NCBI GenBank assembly: GCA_028288165.1
Contig: JAQBOG010000039.1
Coordinates: 206,388-270,387 of the forward strand
Direction of reading: 5' to 3'
DNA: 64,000 bases
DNA from: Sphingobacteriales bacterium
GTDB taxonomy: Bacteria; Bacteroidota; Bacteroidia; Sphingobacteriales; Sphingobacteriaceae
In this document: piece by piece, positions 54,812-63,386 of the stretch
Numbering within the stretch: position 1 is the first letter of the stretch
How the letters are laid out: each line of letters opens with the position of its first letter
Program-made: the position numbers and the translations under genes
Notes under the pieces: generated by a model
What the model was told of the DNA's origin: nothing
The model's database searches: none
Seen by the model: only the letters and a program-made list of their open reading frames with translations

Positions 54812-57178
54812 CTATAACTCAATCCTATCCTTTAATCGAATATCTTCTGATGAAGCTCCAATAAGTATTTTAAACCATCCGGGTTCTACAACCCGTTTCA
54901 TTTCACCGTTTAATAAAGAAAGATCATGAGAAGTAAGTGTCATATCAACTTTCTTAGACTCTCCCGCAGCAAGCTTTACTCTTTCAAACCCTCGTAAATT
55001 ACGCACATACGTTATTACAGAACTTACTTCATCTTCAAAATAAAGCTGTGCTACTTCATCGCCAGCCACTTTACCTGTATTTTTTATGGTGAACGATACC
55101 TTAATTTCTCCTTTGTTTTTAAAGGCTGATTTATCAATTACTAAATCATTGTACTGGAAAGTAGTATAGCTAAGCCCAAACCCAAAAGGATATAAAAATC
55201 CGCTTACGTTGGCATCTCCATGAGCATCTGCTGAAGGTTTCATTGGGAATGAAAGTGGTATTTGCCCTACTGATTTTGGAAATGGCACACACAATTTTCC
55301 TCCTGGATTATAATCTCCAAAAAGAACATCAGCAATAGCTTTACCCATATATTCTCCTAAATACCAGTTTTCTACGATGGCTGGAATATTCTTACTGGCG
55401 AAATTAATGGTCACTGGCCTTCCTCCTACTAATAATAAAATGGTGGGCTTTTTTAAAGCGGCTATTTTTTCTACCAATATTTCCTGCCTGCCGGGAAGTT
55501 TTAAGTCAAGTCTGGATTTAGTTTCACCAATTGTATTTTCATTGTCGCCAACTGCTAAAAATATCACATCTGCTTTTGCTGCAATACTTACTGCCTCATC
55601 AATTGAAGCTATTTCTTCGGCACTTAAAGGAAAATCTTCTACATCGCTTTGCGGGAAATTTTTATCTGTATGATTACAGCCTTTGGCGTACATAATATTT
55701 ACCGCTTGGGGTAAAGCATTCACCAGGCCATCAAAAACAGTAATTACTTTGGTATTTGTAGGACCATAACGCGATAAAAGGCTTGTATGTTCCTTAGCAT
55801 TTGGACCGATAATGGCTACATTTTTAAGTTTACTTTTGTCTAAAGGCAACAGATTGTTTTGGTTTTTTAAGAGAACAATTCCTTCTCTGGCAGCTTGTAA
55901 AGCAAGTTCCCTTGATTTATTGCTATGCACAACCTGATCTGCAGCAGCCGTTTTTTCAAGGTATGGATGATCGAAAAAGCCTTGTTCAAACTTCACCTTT
56001 AGCACTTCGGCCACACGCATATCTACCACACTCATCGGGATACTTCCATTTCTTATTCCCCTTCTTAAACCACGTACGTAATCGGCTGGATTTTTAAACT
56101 CTGTTCTAACGTTTAAACCGGCAGTCAGTGCCATTCGGGCTGCATCGGCAGTATCACGGGCTACTTTATGTTTTGCAAAAAGATCTTCCAATGCATGGCT
56201 ATCACTCACTACATATCCCTTAAAGCCAAATTGCTTACGCAAAATATCTGTCAAGAAATAAGGGCTGGCAATAATCGGCACACCATCATAATCATTATAA
56301 GAGGCCATCACTCCTTTTGCTTTTGCTTCCTGAAAAGCTACTCTGAATGGTTCTAAATACAAGTTCCACATTTCACGCGGCGAGACATGCGGATCTACAC
56401 GCACATTTCCATCCCTTCCGCCTACCGGGATACTATAAACTGCAAAATGCTTTACTGTTGATATAATCCCGTTTTTTTGAATACCCAAAATATTTTGTTT
56501 GCCAAGCTGACCCACCAAATAAGGATCAGAACCATACGTTTCCTCAATACGTCCCCAACGAGGGTCTGAAGAAACATCCAGAATAGGTGAATAAACGTTA
56601 GTGTATCCAAGAGCCCTTGCCTCCAAACCAGTTACATTCCCAATTTGATTCACTAAATCTTTATTAAAACTACATGCCTGAGCAATTTGTGCCGGAAAGT
56701 AAGTAGCTTTCATATGATTTAATCCGCGTATACCTTCTGTAGTAAAATCTACAGGGATTCCCAATCTTGTTTCTTCTATAAACCATTTTTGAATTTGATT
56801 GATAGAATTAGCATGAGTTGAATAAGGAAAAGCAAGAACCGTATCCTTGCGATAACCAGTTAACTGCTCATCAATATTTGCAATACCATCTTTCCAGATA
56901 CTATCCTTCCAGGAAACTGTGGGCAACCGATCTTTTAGGAAAGCGCCATAACCATATAAAGTGGTTAGTTGACAGGTTTTTTCTTCCATTGTCATCTGGC
57001 TTAAAAGATTTTTTACCCGTTCATCAGTACTTTTCGATGGATCTTCGTAAATGTCTTTCTGACCATTTTTATTAAAGTCCGTCCAGCCTTTTTTATAGAT
57101 AGAATTTACAGGTACGAATGAGACAAAGGCCAGCAAACAAATACTTGCAGCGCCGAGAACTCTGGAAAATGAATTCAT
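54812..57178 (-). CDS. GH3 beta-glucosidase/beta-xylosidase family enzyme
   Basis: A 788-residue protein with a signal peptide to about residue 26. GH3 N-domain marks include YEDPSKSTDERVKNLLSQMT, SPILDVSSDPRWGRIEETYG with TVKHFAVYS, and the nucleophile Asp326 in YVVSDSHALEDLF. The C-domain has LLKNQNNLLPLDK, NVAIIGPNA, AVGDNENTIGE and VLFGDYNPGGKLCVPFPKS, and a fibronectin-like end domain follows (KVAGDEVAQLYFEDEVSS). Substrate is not fixed by these motifs; beta-glucosidase and beta-xylosidase are both possible. Operon with GH92, 39 bp downstream of it. Confidence 0.93.
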   Translation of the reverse strand: MNSFSRVLGAASICLLAFVSFVPVNSIYKKGWTDFNKNGQKDIYEDPSKSTDERVKNLLSQMTMEEKTCQLTTLYGYGAFLKDRLPTVSWKDSIWKDGIANIDEQLTGYRKDTVLAFPYSTHANSINQIQKWFIEETRLGIPVDFTTEGIRGLNHMKATYFPAQIAQACSFNKDLVNQIGNVTGLEARALGYTNVYSPILDVSSDPRWGRIEETYGSDPYLVGQLGKQNILGIQKNGIISTVKHFAVYSIPVGGRDGNVRVDPHVSPREMWNLYLEPFRVAFQEAKAKGVMASYNDYDGVPIIASPYFLTDILRKQFGFKGYVVSDSHALEDLFAKHKVARDTADAARMALTAGLNVRTEFKNPADYVRGLRRGIRNGSIPMSVVDMRVAEVLKVKFEQGFFDHPYLEKTAAADQVVHSNKSRELALQAAREGIVLLKNQNNLLPLDKSKLKNVAIIGPNAKEHTSLLSRYGPTNTKVITVFDGLVNALPQAVNIMYAKGCNHTDKNFPQSDVEDFPLSAEEIASIDEAVSIAAKADVIFLAVGDNENTIGETKSRLDLKLPGRQEILVEKIAALKKPTILLLVGGRPVTINFASKNIPAIVENWYLGEYMGKAIADVLFGDYNPGGKLCVPFPKSVGQIPLSFPMKPSADAHGDANVSGFLYPFGFGLSYTTFQYNDLVIDKSAFKNKGEIKVSFTIKNTGKVAGDEVAQLYFEDEVSSVITYVRNLRGFERVKLAAGESKKVDMTLTSHDLSLLNGEMKRVVEPGWFKILIGASSEDIRLKDRIEL

Positions 57179-57217
57179 AAATTTATATGAGCAATTAGTT
57201 AAGAATATTAGGGCTTA

Positions 57218-59470
57218 TTATTTTGGGCGATTGGCAGATAGTTTGCCAAAATTGTAATTAGGTTTATTGCCCATTATAATTTTCATTTTACCTCCGGCCA
57301 ATATATCCTTATGGTTTATAAACGTTTTATTATACTGAATACCATTCAGTTGTATACTCTGGATATAAATATTTTCAGCATTGTTGTTCACTGATTCTAC
57401 AGTAAATTTTTTCCCTTTTTCCAGCTTTATAGTGGCGCTATTAAATAGCGGACTTCCTATAGCATACACTCCAGATGCCGGAAAAACAGGATAAAAACCA
57501 AGAGAAGAGAATATATACCAGGCAGACATTTGCCCGCAATCTTCATTGCCAATTATACCATCTGGTTTGTCATGATAAAACTCTTTCATGATATAACGGG
57601 TTTTTTCTGCAGTTTTCCATTGTTGTCCAACATAATTATACAGGTAAGCAATATGATGACTAGGCTCATTTCCATGTGCATACTGACCAATGTTTCCTGT
57701 TAAATCTACCAGATCACCTGCTGGCGCAAGGGAGAAAAATGTATCCAATTTTCCGGTAAATGCTTTTTCTCCTCCTAATAAATTAATCAATCCGGGAACG
57801 TCTTGCGGAGCAAGCCATAAATATTGCCAAGCATTTCCTTCTGCGTAATCAGTTCCATATGGTTTGGTTGATTTCATCGCATCAAAAACAGGATTCCAGC
57901 TTCCGTCGGTCATTTTACCTCTAAGAAAACCAGATTGCTTATCATAATATAATTTATAATTCTGGGCACGTTTAGTGAAATATTTGAAATCTTCATTTTT
58001 CCCAAGAGCTTTAGCCATTAATGCGATACTTCCATCGCCTATGGCAAGTTCTAAGGCATTTGCAACCGGCCTGTGGATATCTGCATCTGATGGTATTGGC
58101 TTCAAATCCCTTACAAATTTAAGTCCTCGCATATCAGACATTGCAGTAGTTTTCATGGCCTTAAATGCTCTTTCGGCATCAAAGCCTCTAAAACCTTTTA
58201 AATAAGCTTCGGCAATAATCTCTTGACTGCTAACACCAACCATAGTACCGGTTTCATACCCATCTAAATGCCACACCGGTAAAGCGCCCTGTTGGTCATA
58301 AATTGCCAGCATTGTATTCACAAAATCATTAATCTTATCCGGATTAATAAGAGTATACAAAGGATGAGCTGCCCGATAAGTATCCCATGTAGAAAAAACC
58401 GAATAATTATTAAAAGTGGTTTTCTTATATACTTTATTATCTGCTCCCTGATATTCGCCATTGTTATCATTAAAAAGAGAAGGATGCATCATCGAGTGGT
58501 ATAAAGCAGTATAAAATACCCGCTTGTCTACTATGTTATTTGTTTCAATAACAATCTTAGACAGTTCTTTATTCCATTTTTCATCTGCCTGTTTCACCAC
58601 ATTTTCCAGGTTCCAGTTTGGAATTTCAGCTTCAATATTTGCTAAAGCATTGTTTGAACTTACCGGAGAGATACCAACTTTAAACTGAACTTTGCCAGGA
58701 GATTCATCAAAACTGATCATTCCCTTAATTGCATTTCCTTTACCTTGTTTTCCGACTAACAGTTTAGCACTATCATACACCGCAAATTTTTGTATGGGCT
58801 TAGAAAAACGTATTGCAAAAAACACTTGTTGCTCTTTTGCCCAACCTGCAGAAAACCTGTAACCTTTCAAAGTGTACTGGTCTGTTTGCTCAATATAGGT
58901 ATCGGTTGATTTGTCGTTTAATCCCTCTTGCAAGTCTATAATAATATGAGCTTCCTTGCCGTCAGACGGGAAAACATATTGATGAAAACCTACCCGTTCT
59001 GTTGCTGCTAGCTCAGCTTTTATATTATAATCATCTAATATTACCGAATAATAACCAGGACGCACTTTCTCATTTTTATGAGAGTATAGAGATGCGTAGC
59101 CACTACGATGATTTTTCTCTGTTCCTTTATCTGTTTTTATTGCACCGGTGTATGGCATAATAAGTACATCGCCCAAATCACCAATCCCAGTCCCACTTAA
59201 GTGTAATTGAGAAAATCCAATCATAATACTGTCTCCATAATTATAACCGGAGCACCAGTCCCAGCCCTTGAAAATATTCATCGGACCAACCTGAACCGCA
59301 CCGAAAGGTACGTTTGCGCCTACAAAAACATGGCCGTGGCCTCCTGAACCTATTAAAGGATCTACATACGAGGTTGGCTTTTGCGCTTTAGCGATTGTGC
59401 CGCATACCAGCAATAAAATAATAGTAATGCCGCCTGTGAAAAGCGACTTAGGCTTTGAAAAGAAGTTCAT
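57218..59470 (-). CDS. GH92 family alpha-mannosidase
   Basis: A 750-residue exported enzyme (signal peptide to AKAQ). Conserved GH92 blocks: SYVDPLIGSGGHGHVFVGAN, NYSVFSTWDTYRAAHPLYTL, HLDGYETGTMVG, HGNEPSHHIAYLYNYVGQQW with the acid Glu, GIIGNEDCGQMSAWYIFSSL with the catalytic base, and GFYPVFPASGVYAIGSPLF. This is the canonical form, unlike the copy at 41417-43690. It is the first gene of an operon with GH3 and the MG2/plug protein and starts 30 bp from operator site 7. Confidence 0.94.
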   Translation of the reverse strand: MNFFSKPKSLFTGGITIILLLVCGTIAKAQKPTSYVDPLIGSGGHGHVFVGANVPFGAVQVGPMNIFKGWDWCSGYNYGDSIMIGFSQLHLSGTGIGDLGDVLIMPYTGAIKTDKGTEKNHRSGYASLYSHKNEKVRPGYYSVILDDYNIKAELAATERVGFHQYVFPSDGKEAHIIIDLQEGLNDKSTDTYIEQTDQYTLKGYRFSAGWAKEQQVFFAIRFSKPIQKFAVYDSAKLLVGKQGKGNAIKGMISFDESPGKVQFKVGISPVSSNNALANIEAEIPNWNLENVVKQADEKWNKELSKIVIETNNIVDKRVFYTALYHSMMHPSLFNDNNGEYQGADNKVYKKTTFNNYSVFSTWDTYRAAHPLYTLINPDKINDFVNTMLAIYDQQGALPVWHLDGYETGTMVGVSSQEIIAEAYLKGFRGFDAERAFKAMKTTAMSDMRGLKFVRDLKPIPSDADIHRPVANALELAIGDGSIALMAKALGKNEDFKYFTKRAQNYKLYYDKQSGFLRGKMTDGSWNPVFDAMKSTKPYGTDYAEGNAWQYLWLAPQDVPGLINLLGGEKAFTGKLDTFFSLAPAGDLVDLTGNIGQYAHGNEPSHHIAYLYNYVGQQWKTAEKTRYIMKEFYHDKPDGIIGNEDCGQMSAWYIFSSLGFYPVFPASGVYAIGSPLFNSATIKLEKGKKFTVESVNNNAENIYIQSIQLNGIQYNKTFINHKDILAGGKMKIIMGNKPNYNFGKLSANRPK

Positions 59471-59500
59471 ATATTAACTCAGGTGTTATAATTGATCCTT

Positions 59501-59545
59501 AAAGAAAGCAGTAGCTGGTTAAGAAAAACTTAATAAATGATTAAT
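59501..59545 (-). promoter_or_regulatory. Phased TTAA operator, site 7
   Basis: Minus strand: ATTAAT, ATTAAG, CTTAAC at 11-bp period (59545-59518), 9 bases, then CTTTCTTT, a poor -7 match. The spacing to the start codon (30 bp) equals that of site 6. The third hexamer is the weakest of the set. Confidence 0.5.
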
Positions 59546-59639
59546 GAGAAAAACATTTAGTCTTTCAATCAGCGCAACTGTAAAAAGTCTGTAGAAAATT
59601 TAATGGTGAACCGTTTGTGCCGTTAGGTACACAATAGAT

Positions 59640-59685
59640 AAGCCGCTATATTTTCGTTCCTGATGGCACGAAAATACAGCGGCTT
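59640..59685 (+). terminator. Strong hairpin, probable terminator between two operons
   Basis: AAGCCGCTATATTTTCGT (59640-59657) pairs with the reverse complement at 59668-59685, 17 of 18 positions, around a 10-base loop. On the plus strand it is followed by AATTTTTTAT, as in an intrinsic terminator. On the minus strand it lies 38 bp after the stop of the propeller-cytochrome gene, whose transcript it probably ends, although the U-run is on the other side. Confidence 0.55.
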
Positions 59686-59722
59686 AATTTTTTATAACGT
59701 AATTATTGTTTTACGAAACTTT

Positions 59723-61942
59723 TTATTTTTTAACTGCGTCTAACTCGAGCATTGTCCATGGCAAAGTTCTTCCAGAAGTTTCTTGTCTTATTTTCTTTAC
59801 ATCGGCAGGCTTTACAATAGATGCTTTATTTCCAAGGTCATTTCTGATATAACTAAGTACTGAAGCAATATATTCATCGTTGTTTGCTCCGAGTGCTGGC
59901 ATTACATCCGGATAATTTTTACCGTTTACAGTTCCAGACAAACCGTGGAGTATAATTCTAATCAACTTTTCAGGATCTCCGTTAACATCTTTAGCCCCGG
60001 CAAGAGGAGGAGCCGGCATATCTTTTCCGCCAATGGTTATTCCTTTACCATCTGCCCCATGACAGATAGCGCAAAGCTGTTTAAAAATTGTAGCGCCCTG
60101 CATTACTAATTTCTGATCGTCTTCAGCAAGCAATTTTGAATTTTTATCCGCTAAAGCTCTGGCATCTAAACCATTTTGATATTTCTTTTGTGATTCTGTC
60201 AATAGCTGATTATTAGGATAAAGCATCAAAAGGTCTTTAATAATTCCCTGTGCCTTTTCTGATTTGTTAAACCGTAAAGTCAAAGCCAGCTGAAAACGTA
60301 CGTCAGCACTTGGATCATTTTTAAGTGGTTCTATAGCGCTTATCAATTGATCATCCCCTTTTCTAATAGGCTCATCGCATATCCATACAGCAGTTTTACG
60401 TACTTGTGCATCTTTATCCTTTAAAGCCTGTAATAAGGTAGCACGGTCTAAGGCTTCTAATCCGTTTAAAGTCCATAATGCATGGATACGGGCGAGTTGC
60501 GATGGTGAATTAAGAGCCATTGTTTTTAAAGCAGGCGCAATAGATTTATCTCCACGCACTACCATTATTTTTTGTGCATTCTCTCTCCACCAGCCATTTG
60601 GATGAGTTAAATATGGCACTAACTTATCGCTAGACAAGCTTAACATTCTTGGAACTGTTTTATCAGGTTTTATGCCATCATGTACTACTCGGTAAATGCG
60701 TCCCCGGCCGATATGTTTATCCAAATCTTTCCGTTTTATTTGAGTACGCAAATAACTTCCTACTTTAGTCCAGTTACCTTCTTGAATAATACCCCGATAC
60801 ATATCCACAATGTATAAACAACCATCCGGCCCGGTTACACTATTTACAGGCCTGAAATTCATATCTGTAGAAGCAATAAACTCCTCTTTATTATACGCAT
60901 TTTTCAATGTTATTTTTCCATCGGTGTTTATAACCTTTGCACGACGAATAAGCCTTCCTACGGGTTCGCAAACGAACAAATCTCCATTTGCATCAGCAGG
61001 CAACGAATTACCTCTAAAAATAGATTGTCCGGAGCTTGCTGTAAAATGGTTAAGTGTGCTATCAGCACGCAATCTTCTTACTCCACCCTGAACATCCGGA
61101 GTGGATATAATTGGCCATACTGCCTGAAAATCTTCGTCATACTGATCTTTAAAATCAAACCTGCCATAAGAGGGGTTTTGCTGAAAAGTTAAAGCCGGAA
61201 CTTCTGCACCAGCTGCAGAATAAAATAAGCGTCCGTAATTATCATTTGTTAAGCCCCATTGCCCTCCTGGACTCTCATGTAGATATTCTGTTTTTAACAT
61301 TCCATTATCATATTTATAACGAACATTTTCTACAGTAACATAAATTTTGTTATCCAGATTCCAAATTAAACCACTCTTTTGATGTTCCAGATTACTTGTA
61401 CTGACAACATCATTGCGGAAAACCATTTTCTTTTCATCTGCTTTTCCATCTCCATTCGTATCGCGGTAGCTATAAATATGATTAGAGTTTGTTTCATTTA
61501 CCAAAAGGCGATCATCAAGTGTAAGAATCATTCGGGGTAAAACCAGGCTATCAATAAAGATAACCGACTTATCCATTTTACCGTCCCCATTGGTATCTTC
61601 CAGTCTTTTAACAGAACATACCGGTTTCATTTCTCCCGTACCGTCTACATCCTGCATGTAGGTATTCATTTCTGCCACATACATTCTGCCGTTACCATCC
61701 CATACAATAGCTACCGGTTCGTGAATCATCGGTTCGCTTGCAACAAGTTCCAAATGGTAGCCTTTTTGGAGATGTATGGTTTTAAGACTTTCTTTTGGAG
61801 ACAGAAGAGCTGGCGAAGGAGTTGTATCGACAATTATTTTCCCATTAGCATCCCTTTTTACTACATTTTGAGATACTTTACAAGTATAAACCAGCATAGA
61901 TAATCCTAGTATTCCGATTACCCACTTTTTATTTCTTTTCAT
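59723..61942 (-). CDS. Lipoprotein beta-propeller dehydrogenase-like protein with HEAT repeats and C-terminal cytochrome c
   Basis: A 739-residue lipoprotein, Cys21 (MLVYTCKVS). Residues about 45-410 form a PVC-type/sorbosone-dehydrogenase-like propeller (GYHLELVASEPMIHEPVAIV, NGRMYVAEM, GLTNDNYGRLFYSAAG, PDGCLYIVDMYRGII). HEAT-like repeats follow (about 440-570: ARIHALWTLNGLEALD, AQVRKTAVWICDEP). The cytochrome c domain has CAICH at 624-628 and likely axial Met in DVMPALG. Probably a periplasmic oxidoreductase subunit passing electrons to the small cytochrome c two genes away; substrate unknown. It starts 21 bp after the ThuA gene. Confidence 0.85.
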   Translation of the reverse strand: MKRNKKWVIGILGLSMLVYTCKVSQNVVKRDANGKIIVDTTPSPALLSPKESLKTIHLQKGYHLELVASEPMIHEPVAIVWDGNGRMYVAEMNTYMQDVDGTGEMKPVCSVKRLEDTNGDGKMDKSVIFIDSLVLPRMILTLDDRLLVNETNSNHIYSYRDTNGDGKADEKKMVFRNDVVSTSNLEHQKSGLIWNLDNKIYVTVENVRYKYDNGMLKTEYLHESPGGQWGLTNDNYGRLFYSAAGAEVPALTFQQNPSYGRFDFKDQYDEDFQAVWPIISTPDVQGGVRRLRADSTLNHFTASSGQSIFRGNSLPADANGDLFVCEPVGRLIRRAKVINTDGKITLKNAYNKEEFIASTDMNFRPVNSVTGPDGCLYIVDMYRGIIQEGNWTKVGSYLRTQIKRKDLDKHIGRGRIYRVVHDGIKPDKTVPRMLSLSSDKLVPYLTHPNGWWRENAQKIMVVRGDKSIAPALKTMALNSPSQLARIHALWTLNGLEALDRATLLQALKDKDAQVRKTAVWICDEPIRKGDDQLISAIEPLKNDPSADVRFQLALTLRFNKSEKAQGIIKDLLMLYPNNQLLTESQKKYQNGLDARALADKNSKLLAEDDQKLVMQGATIFKQLCAICHGADGKGITIGGKDMPAPPLAGAKDVNGDPEKLIRIILHGLSGTVNGKNYPDVMPALGANNDEYIASVLSYIRNDLGNKASIVKPADVKKIRQETSGRTLPWTMLELDAVKK

Positions 61943-61963
61943 TTTTTCTAAGCTTAAATTGAT

Positions 61964-62725
61964 TTATTTTTTTTTACCCAAAGCGTATTTGATACCACCT
62001 AAAAGATGTTGAAGAAACAAAGGTTCGGCATAAGATTCATCTGTATGCCCTAATCCAGTATAAAAAGCACGTCCGCCATCATATTTATGATACCATGCCA
62101 TCGGATGCGTTGCTCCCATTTGGGCTTTGCCGGCATCATAGCTTTTTTCATCTATGGTGATGAGTACGTTCAGGTCTTTTGCCACCCATTTAAAGTTATA
62201 CCATTCATCTTTTCTTTTCCATTCCTGGGGTAAGTGCTTTGTTGAAATATGACCATGATCAACAATGTTTAATAATGCTTCCTGTTGAGCAGGATGTCCG
62301 CCAAAGTAGGCGCCTACCAAGTTGCCATACCATTGCCATTTATACTCACAATCGGTAGCAGCATGTACACCAACAAAGCCTCCACCAGATTGAATATACT
62401 TTTCAAATGAGCTCTGTTGCTCATCATTCAAAATATCACCAGTAGTATTAAGGAATATTACAGCCGCGTATTGCTTAAGGTTAGCACTATTAAATTTCGT
62501 AGCATCAGTGGTAGTATCAACCTCAAACCTATTCTCATTTCCAAGCTTATATAAAGCAATTATGCCCGTTTTAATAGAATTATGGTGGTATCCCACTGTT
62601 TTACTGAAAATTAACACCTTAGGGTTTTTCTTAGCGTAAGATGCATTAACAGTAAAAGCTATAATAATTGCGAGCACAGTCAGCCTATGCAATCGTTTGC
62701 ACAATAAGTTAAAAATACAATTCAT
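61964..62725 (-). CDS. Exported ThuA-like domain protein
   Basis: A 253-residue protein with an N-terminal signal (LAIIIAFTVNASYA). The ThuA (trehalose utilisation) fold is shown by VLIFSKTVGYHHNSI, AVIFLNTTGDILNDEQQSSF, GGGFVGVHAATDCEYKWQWY, FGGHPAQQEA, HPMAWYHKYDGGRAFYTGLG and H in GHTDESY. ThuA proteins adopt a class-I glutamine amidotransferase-like fold; in Bacteroidota they recur beside cytochromes c and sugar oxidoreductases, suggesting a role in oxidised-sugar metabolism. Second gene of a three-gene operon. Confidence 0.88.
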   Translation of the reverse strand: MNCIFNLLCKRLHRLTVLAIIIAFTVNASYAKKNPKVLIFSKTVGYHHNSIKTGIIALYKLGNENRFEVDTTTDATKFNSANLKQYAAVIFLNTTGDILNDEQQSSFEKYIQSGGGFVGVHAATDCEYKWQWYGNLVGAYFGGHPAQQEALLNIVDHGHISTKHLPQEWKRKDEWYNFKWVAKDLNVLITIDEKSYDAGKAQMGATHPMAWYHKYDGGRAFYTGLGHTDESYAEPLFLQHLLGGIKYALGKKK

Positions 62726-62824
62726 TTTTTATGGTTAAATAATTAAAGGTTAGTTTTAATGAAACCGAAATTAAGAAGAGGAAAGAGTTAGAAAACATTC
62801 CCGCTTTATACATTCTGTTTTCAA

Positions 62825-63265
62825 TTACTTTAATGAAAAAATATACTTTACAATTTTATTTATATCTGTAACTGGAAGTGTTGGATGCGGACTCATAGGT
62901 ATCTGTCCCCATACTCCTGAACCGCCCTTCACAATCTTATCTGTTAAGAGATTAATATTAGCAGGTGTATGTGTATATTTTTTAGATACCTCAATAAAAG
63001 ATGGCCCAACGAGTTTATCTTGCACCTTATGACATCCTAAACAATCTGATTTCATCAATAATTGGGATCCTTCTTCTATTTCTTTTGTCGATGAAGCACT
63101 CGTTTGTACTTGTTTTGTTCCTGCTTTTGAAACATTTTTTTTAGCTGCTGCGGTCTTTGGTTCCTGCAACTGAACTTCAGTTTGAACTACATCTGCTTTA
63201 CTATAAAAGAAACAAACGCTTGAAAAAAATAGGGCAAGGCTCCCTACTAAAATAATTTTTCGCAT
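62825..63265 (-). CDS. Small exported cytochrome c
   Basis: A 146-residue protein with a signal or anchor (ILVGSLALFFSSVCFF) and a low-complexity Ala/Lys/Thr linker (about 25-65). The class I cytochrome c domain has CLGCH at 75-79 and the probable axial Met124 in QIPMSPHP. It is likely the electron acceptor for the propeller-cytochrome protein. First gene of the operon, 43 bp from operator site 8. Confidence 0.9.
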   Translation of the reverse strand: MRKIILVGSLALFFSSVCFFYSKADVVQTEVQLQEPKTAAAKKNVSKAGTKQVQTSASSTKEIEEGSQLLMKSDCLGCHKVQDKLVGPSFIEVSKKYTHTPANINLLTDKIVKGGSGVWGQIPMSPHPTLPVTDINKIVKYIFSLK

Positions 63266-63308
63266 TGATTTTTACTTGGTTAATTGGTTATTATTTAAGA
63301 ATTATATG

Positions 63309-63353
63309 CAAACTAGCTGATCCTGCTTAAAAAAAGATTAATATTCTATTAAT
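63309..63353 (-). promoter_or_regulatory. Phased TTAA operator plus -7 element, site 8
   Basis: Minus strand: ATTAAT, ATTAAT, TTTAAG at 11-bp period (63353-63326), 9 bases, then CTAGTTTG (63316-63309), which keeps the TTTG of the -7 box. It lies between the stop of the regulator gene (63387) and the cytochrome c gene. Confidence 0.55.
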
Positions 63354-63386
63354 GACAATTATTCATTAAACTCTTTCTCTGTAAAA

